A stretch of 16,399 bases of DNA from Flavobacteriales bacterium UBA3364. Its GTDB lineage: Bacteria > Bacteroidota > Bacteroidia > Flavobacteriales_F > PHOS-HE28. The notes below the pieces were generated by a model. That model had not been told where the DNA came from. It saw nothing but the letters and a program-made list of their open reading frames with translations, and ran no database searches. Where the stretch lies: contig DEQO01000005.1 of assembly GCA_002360495.1 (NCBI GenBank), positions 1 through 16,399 of the forward strand. Reading direction: 5' to 3'. Position numbers and translations under genes: made by a program. Every line of letters begins with the position of its first letter. The stretch's first letter is position 1. Positions 14,203 through 16,399 of the stretch are shown here, piece after piece.

Positions 14203-14692
14203 AGACCCCTTGGAGTTCTGGTTTGATCCGCGCACAAGGAATGAGCGTGTTCACATGCGGAACGAATGTGTCGAGCAAACTTGTTTCGAGGGCGTTCACT
14301 TGGTCTTCATTCGCGAGTTCCGTGTAACAGAAGTACATGCAGTCCTCGTACAGCTTAAGCATCTTGAAGACTTTCCGGCGTGTCTTACCCTTGCCGTCCC
14401 GCTCATCAAGATACTCGCCATAGCGCTTCTGCAAGGTGCGATTCGTTTTGCCCACGTAGAACAGATACCGCGTCGGCACGAGGTGGTCGTATTTCGGCTC
14501 CAATACGAATGCGTACACGCCCCTGGCCTGTGGAATACTCCTCTGGTTTCCCTTGGTGAACCGAACCCGCTTCCAGTTGGTATTGAAGGTGATGGTCGCA
14601 CCGTTCTCAGACCAGTATTGAGGGTAGAGAAAAAAACTCCTGACATGGAACCGAAGCGTGGCCTCCTCTACGAAGTCGAGATCATACGCCAT
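14189..14692 (-). CDS. GIY-YIG nuclease-fold protein
   Basis: This 167-residue protein carries a GIY-YIG domain: Gly58-Val-Tyr60 on the first strand, Tyr79-Val-Gly81-Lys-Thr on the second, the catalytic Arg90 in Leu-Gln-Lys-Arg-Tyr, and the metal-binding Glu136 in Asn-Ala-Leu-Glu-Thr. All four landmark elements are present, so it is likely an active single-strand-cleaving nuclease. About 55 N-terminal residues precede the domain and could recognise DNA or a partner. It starts 4 bp after the PAPS-reductase-like stop and runs 14 bp into the DGQHR gene, so the three are translationally linked. A nuclease beside DndC- and DndB-like genes suggests an effector that cuts modified or unmodified DNA. 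A repair role or a stray homing nuclease are less likely alternatives. Confidence 0.84.
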   Translation of the reverse strand: MAYDLDFVEEATLRFHVRSFFLYPQYWSENGATITFNTNWKRVRFTKGNQRSIPQARGVYAFVLEPKYDHLVPTRYLFYVGKTNRTLQKRYGEYLDERDGKGKTRRKVFKMLKLYEDCMYFCYTELANEDQVNALETSLLDTFVPHVNTLIPCARIKPELQGVYEAN

Positions 14693-14696
14693 ACCA

Positions 14697-15827
14697 CTAC
14701 AGGAAACAGGTCAAACAAGCCCGTTCATCATCCTCTTGCAGAATGGAAAGCAGCTTGTTACTGCTCCGGTCCTTCCCCTTCGCCAATGCCTCCGCCTTGA
14801 TCTGCGCGATCCTTCGCGGGTGGATCAGGTCCTTCAGGCTTTCGCCCTGTGCCCACGTGAAGCCTTCGTCCTCGTTCTCGTACTTCATCGCCTTGGCGAA
14901 CAGATCCGGATGCTGTTCGTAGAGCCACACCCATTCGATGCGCTGCTGGAAGAAGCAGAAGTAGCACCCAGAACGGCTGCGGTTGTACGTGCCCGACTTG
15001 CCGCCCACCGAGAACTCCTTGGGTTCGTAGTAATCGGGAACACCCACCCCGCTATCGCGCAGCAAGCGGAAGATGTCCTCCTTTACGAGGACATCCTCAT
15101 TCTCCAAAAGCGCGTAATCCGGCTCCTGCCCCAACGGGAAAGATGTTTCCTTCAGCAGTTGGAACACCGCACGGTTGAAGGGAACCACCCCGTGCGCCAG
15201 CAGCCGGTTGAGCTTTTCTGTTTGCCGCCGGGCATTGCCCATGCGGTCGTTTGCGATATGCTCAACGGGTTTGGCCAAGGTCCCGGCAATCACATCCAAG
15301 TGCGCCCCGGAAAGCTCCGAAGCGTACAGCTCCGTGACGTGTGCAATGCGGGCGTTGTCCAACGTGAACTTGATCACGTCCTCGCTCCAGATGTTCCGGC
15401 GGAAAGGGAAAATGGCTTGGATGTTCGGCTTGCGCGAGAGGTAGCCTTCGCGGTCCTCATCCCCACGGATGCCCACATAGGACACGGTGGGCACAGTACC
15501 CACGAACGCCTCGAACGGCTCGATCTTCAGCCGTTGCGTACACCAACGCGCCTGTGATGATGGCAGATAGCCCCGGAACACCTTGTAGAAGTAGTCGAAC
15601 GGATCCTGGCCGGATTTGCCAGCCTCTTCCGCTTCGAGCTTGGTGATCTTTTTACCGAGGAAGCCCTCCAACCGCTCGATCAGGTGATAGGTCTCGTCAA
15701 GCTCCTTGCCGGTATCCGTGAAGTAGTAGGTGATGTCCAGAGAAGGGTGCCGCTCCTTCATATAGATGGCGAGGGCCGCACTGTCCTTGCCGCCAGAAAT
15801 GCCCAGCACATGCTTCGCCCTGCTCAT
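14697..15827 (-). CDS. PAPS-reductase-family ATP pyrophosphatase, DndC-like
   Basis: This 376-residue enzyme has the N-type ATP pyrophosphatase P-loop Ser11-Gly-Gly-Lys-Asp-Ser16 and the downstream Gly-Ile-Arg121-Gly-Asp-Glu-Asp-Arg126 motif of the PAPS reductase/DndC family. Cysteines lie at 96 (Trp-Cys-Thr), 288 and 291 (Cys-Tyr-Phe-Cys), and 371 and 374 (Cys-Leu-Thr-Cys at the very end). These could hold a 4Fe-4S cluster as in DndC and leave a spare thiol pair. It is longer than CysH (about 240-270) and shorter than DndC (about 500). The ATG at 15827 overlaps the upstream stop as ATGA and is preferred to a TTG at 15857. The likely role is activation of a DNA or other substrate with ATP for sulfur insertion. 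Sulfate assimilation is unlikely in this context; BREX type 4 BrxP is another relative to compare. Confidence 0.86.
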   Translation of the reverse strand: MSRAKHVLGISGGKDSAALAIYMKERHPSLDITYYFTDTGKELDETYHLIERLEGFLGKKITKLEAEEAGKSGQDPFDYFYKVFRGYLPSSQARWCTQRLKIEPFEAFVGTVPTVSYVGIRGDEDREGYLSRKPNIQAIFPFRRNIWSEDVIKFTLDNARIAHVTELYASELSGAHLDVIAGTLAKPVEHIANDRMGNARRQTEKLNRLLAHGVVPFNRAVFQLLKETSFPLGQEPDYALLENEDVLVKEDIFRLLRDSGVGVPDYYEPKEFSVGGKSGTYNRSRSGCYFCFFQQRIEWVWLYEQHPDLFAKAMKYENEDEGFTWAQGESLKDLIHPRRIAQIKAEALAKGKDRSSNKLLSILQEDDERACLTCFL

Positions 15828-16399
15828 GCCTTGTCCAATTCGTCGTTTAGGAGCCAAGCTAATACCGCCCGGCGAATGGCCGGATCGTCATCAAGCTTCG
15901 ACTTTAGCACACGCACCTGTGCCTCCACCTTTTTCCGCTGTTTCGAGGGGTAGTGGATCATTTCGGTTCGTGTTCCCTTGCGCGAGGTCGTGATCTGCAT
16001 GCGCAGAACTGGCGCTCCGTCAGCATCCTTCTCCGTCCGGTGGACGTCGGCCAAGCCCATCAACTCGCGATAATGCGCCAACAACCGCTCCTTCAGGACC
16101 TCCTCATCGCGATCGGTGAACCTGTCGATCGGTTTCCCGATGGCCCCTTGCGCGATGGATGCGATCCATGCTTCGCATTGGTCAAGCGGTACGACGGTAC
16201 GCTTGTACAGCGGGGTCAGATGGTCCAGTAGCTGATGTTCGCGAATGCCGTTCAGTCGTGAGGCAAGCTCCTGCCGGGTCTTTGGAAACCGATCGCCGGT
16301 CCCCAGGACCACTTCACCGATGAAGGTGTCGATGCGTTCCGCGAGCCGGGCCGTCGCCTGTTGCAACTGATCGAGCGACGAACTAAGCACACCGATGAA
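15824..16399 (-). CDS. C-terminal part of an unrecognised protein heading the DndC-like operon (truncated by window edge)
   Basis: The frame is open through the right edge, so the 191 visible residues are only the C-terminal end; a GTG at 16390 is probably internal. I do not recognise the family. The visible part is mostly predicted helix, charged, with an early segment (Leu-Asp-Gln-Leu-Gln-Gln) that may form a short coiled coil. Later there is a basic Lys/Arg patch (Tyr-Pro-Ser-Lys-Gln-Arg-Lys-Lys, about 150-157 of the visible part), and no Cys pair or Walker motif. Its stop overlaps the start of the PAPS-reductase-like gene as ATGA, so the two products are probably made together. It could be the end of an ATPase (DndD-like or other), a methyltransferase partner or a helicase; nothing visible decides this. 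Confidence 0.7.
   Translation of the reverse strand, partial: FIGVLSSSLDQLQQATARLAERIDTFIGEVVLGTGDRFPKTRQELASRLNGIREHQLLDHLTPLYKRTVVPLDQCEAWIASIAQGAIGKPIDRFTDRDEEVLKERLLAHYRELMGLADVHRTEKDADGAPVLRMQITTSRKGTRTEMIHYPSKQRKKVEAQVRVLKSKLDDDPAIRRAVLAWLLNDELDKA

Noticed and set aside
14658..15557. 299-codon plus-strand open frame opposite the DndC-like gene
   Set aside because: Shadow of a gene with clear catalytic motifs; the translation has no recognisable domain.
12961..15827. Complete canonical Dnd phosphorothioation system
   Set aside because: Only DndC-like and DndB-like proteins are visible, in the reverse of the usual B-C order; DndA, DndD and DndE are not seen.

Overview
The window looks like an accessory region of a Bacteroidetes genome, probably a high-GC environmental Flavobacteriales member. 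The clues are an RND pump fused to a TolC-like domain, weak or absent Shine-Dalgarno sequences before most plus-strand starts, and families such as PGN_0703-like and DUF3703. This is inference; there is no rRNA or other phylogenetic marker. No tRNA, rRNA, transposase, integrase or CRISPR array was seen.

Region 1 (1-10104, all plus strand) is a divalent heavy-metal resistance cluster, most likely for Zn/Cd/Co. It runs: 5'-truncated CzcA-type RND pump with a C-terminal outer-membrane-factor domain; CzcB-type adaptor with a large His-rich insert; a PD-(D/E)XK protein of the PGN_0703 type; a secreted protein with a His-rich tail; an MgtC/SapB membrane protein; a His-rich lipoprotein; an HXXEE membrane protein; a P1B-2 (ZntA/CadA-like) ATPase; a secreted protein with a Cys-rich tail; a DUF3703 protein; and a secreted HMA-domain protein. 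The P-type ATPase would move metal from cytoplasm to periplasm. The RND tripartite pump would export it from the cell. The small His- and Cys-rich exported proteins could buffer or hand over metal in between. No metal-responsive regulator gene is visible, although a 15-bp palindrome sits before the last three genes.

Region 2 (10105-10490) is a non-coding boundary of 386 bp with one weak promoter candidate.

Region 3 (10491-16399) is a probable genome-defence or DNA-modification locus. A large plus-strand GHKL ATPase (MutL/MORC/Hsp90-type fold) converges, with only 10 bp between stops, on a tightly packed minus-strand operon. In transcription order that operon is: the C-terminal end of an unrecognised protein, a PAPS-reductase-family (DndC-like) ATP-pyrophosphatase, a GIY-YIG nuclease and a DGQHR (DndB-like) protein. 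DndC- and DndB-like components are hallmarks of DNA phosphorothioation, but DndA, DndD, DndE and Ssp partners are absent here, and the GIY-YIG plus GHKL combination is not the textbook arrangement. This is the best candidate for an undescribed system: sulfur-based (or DndC-like) DNA modification coupled to a GIY-YIG effector and a GHKL ATPase.
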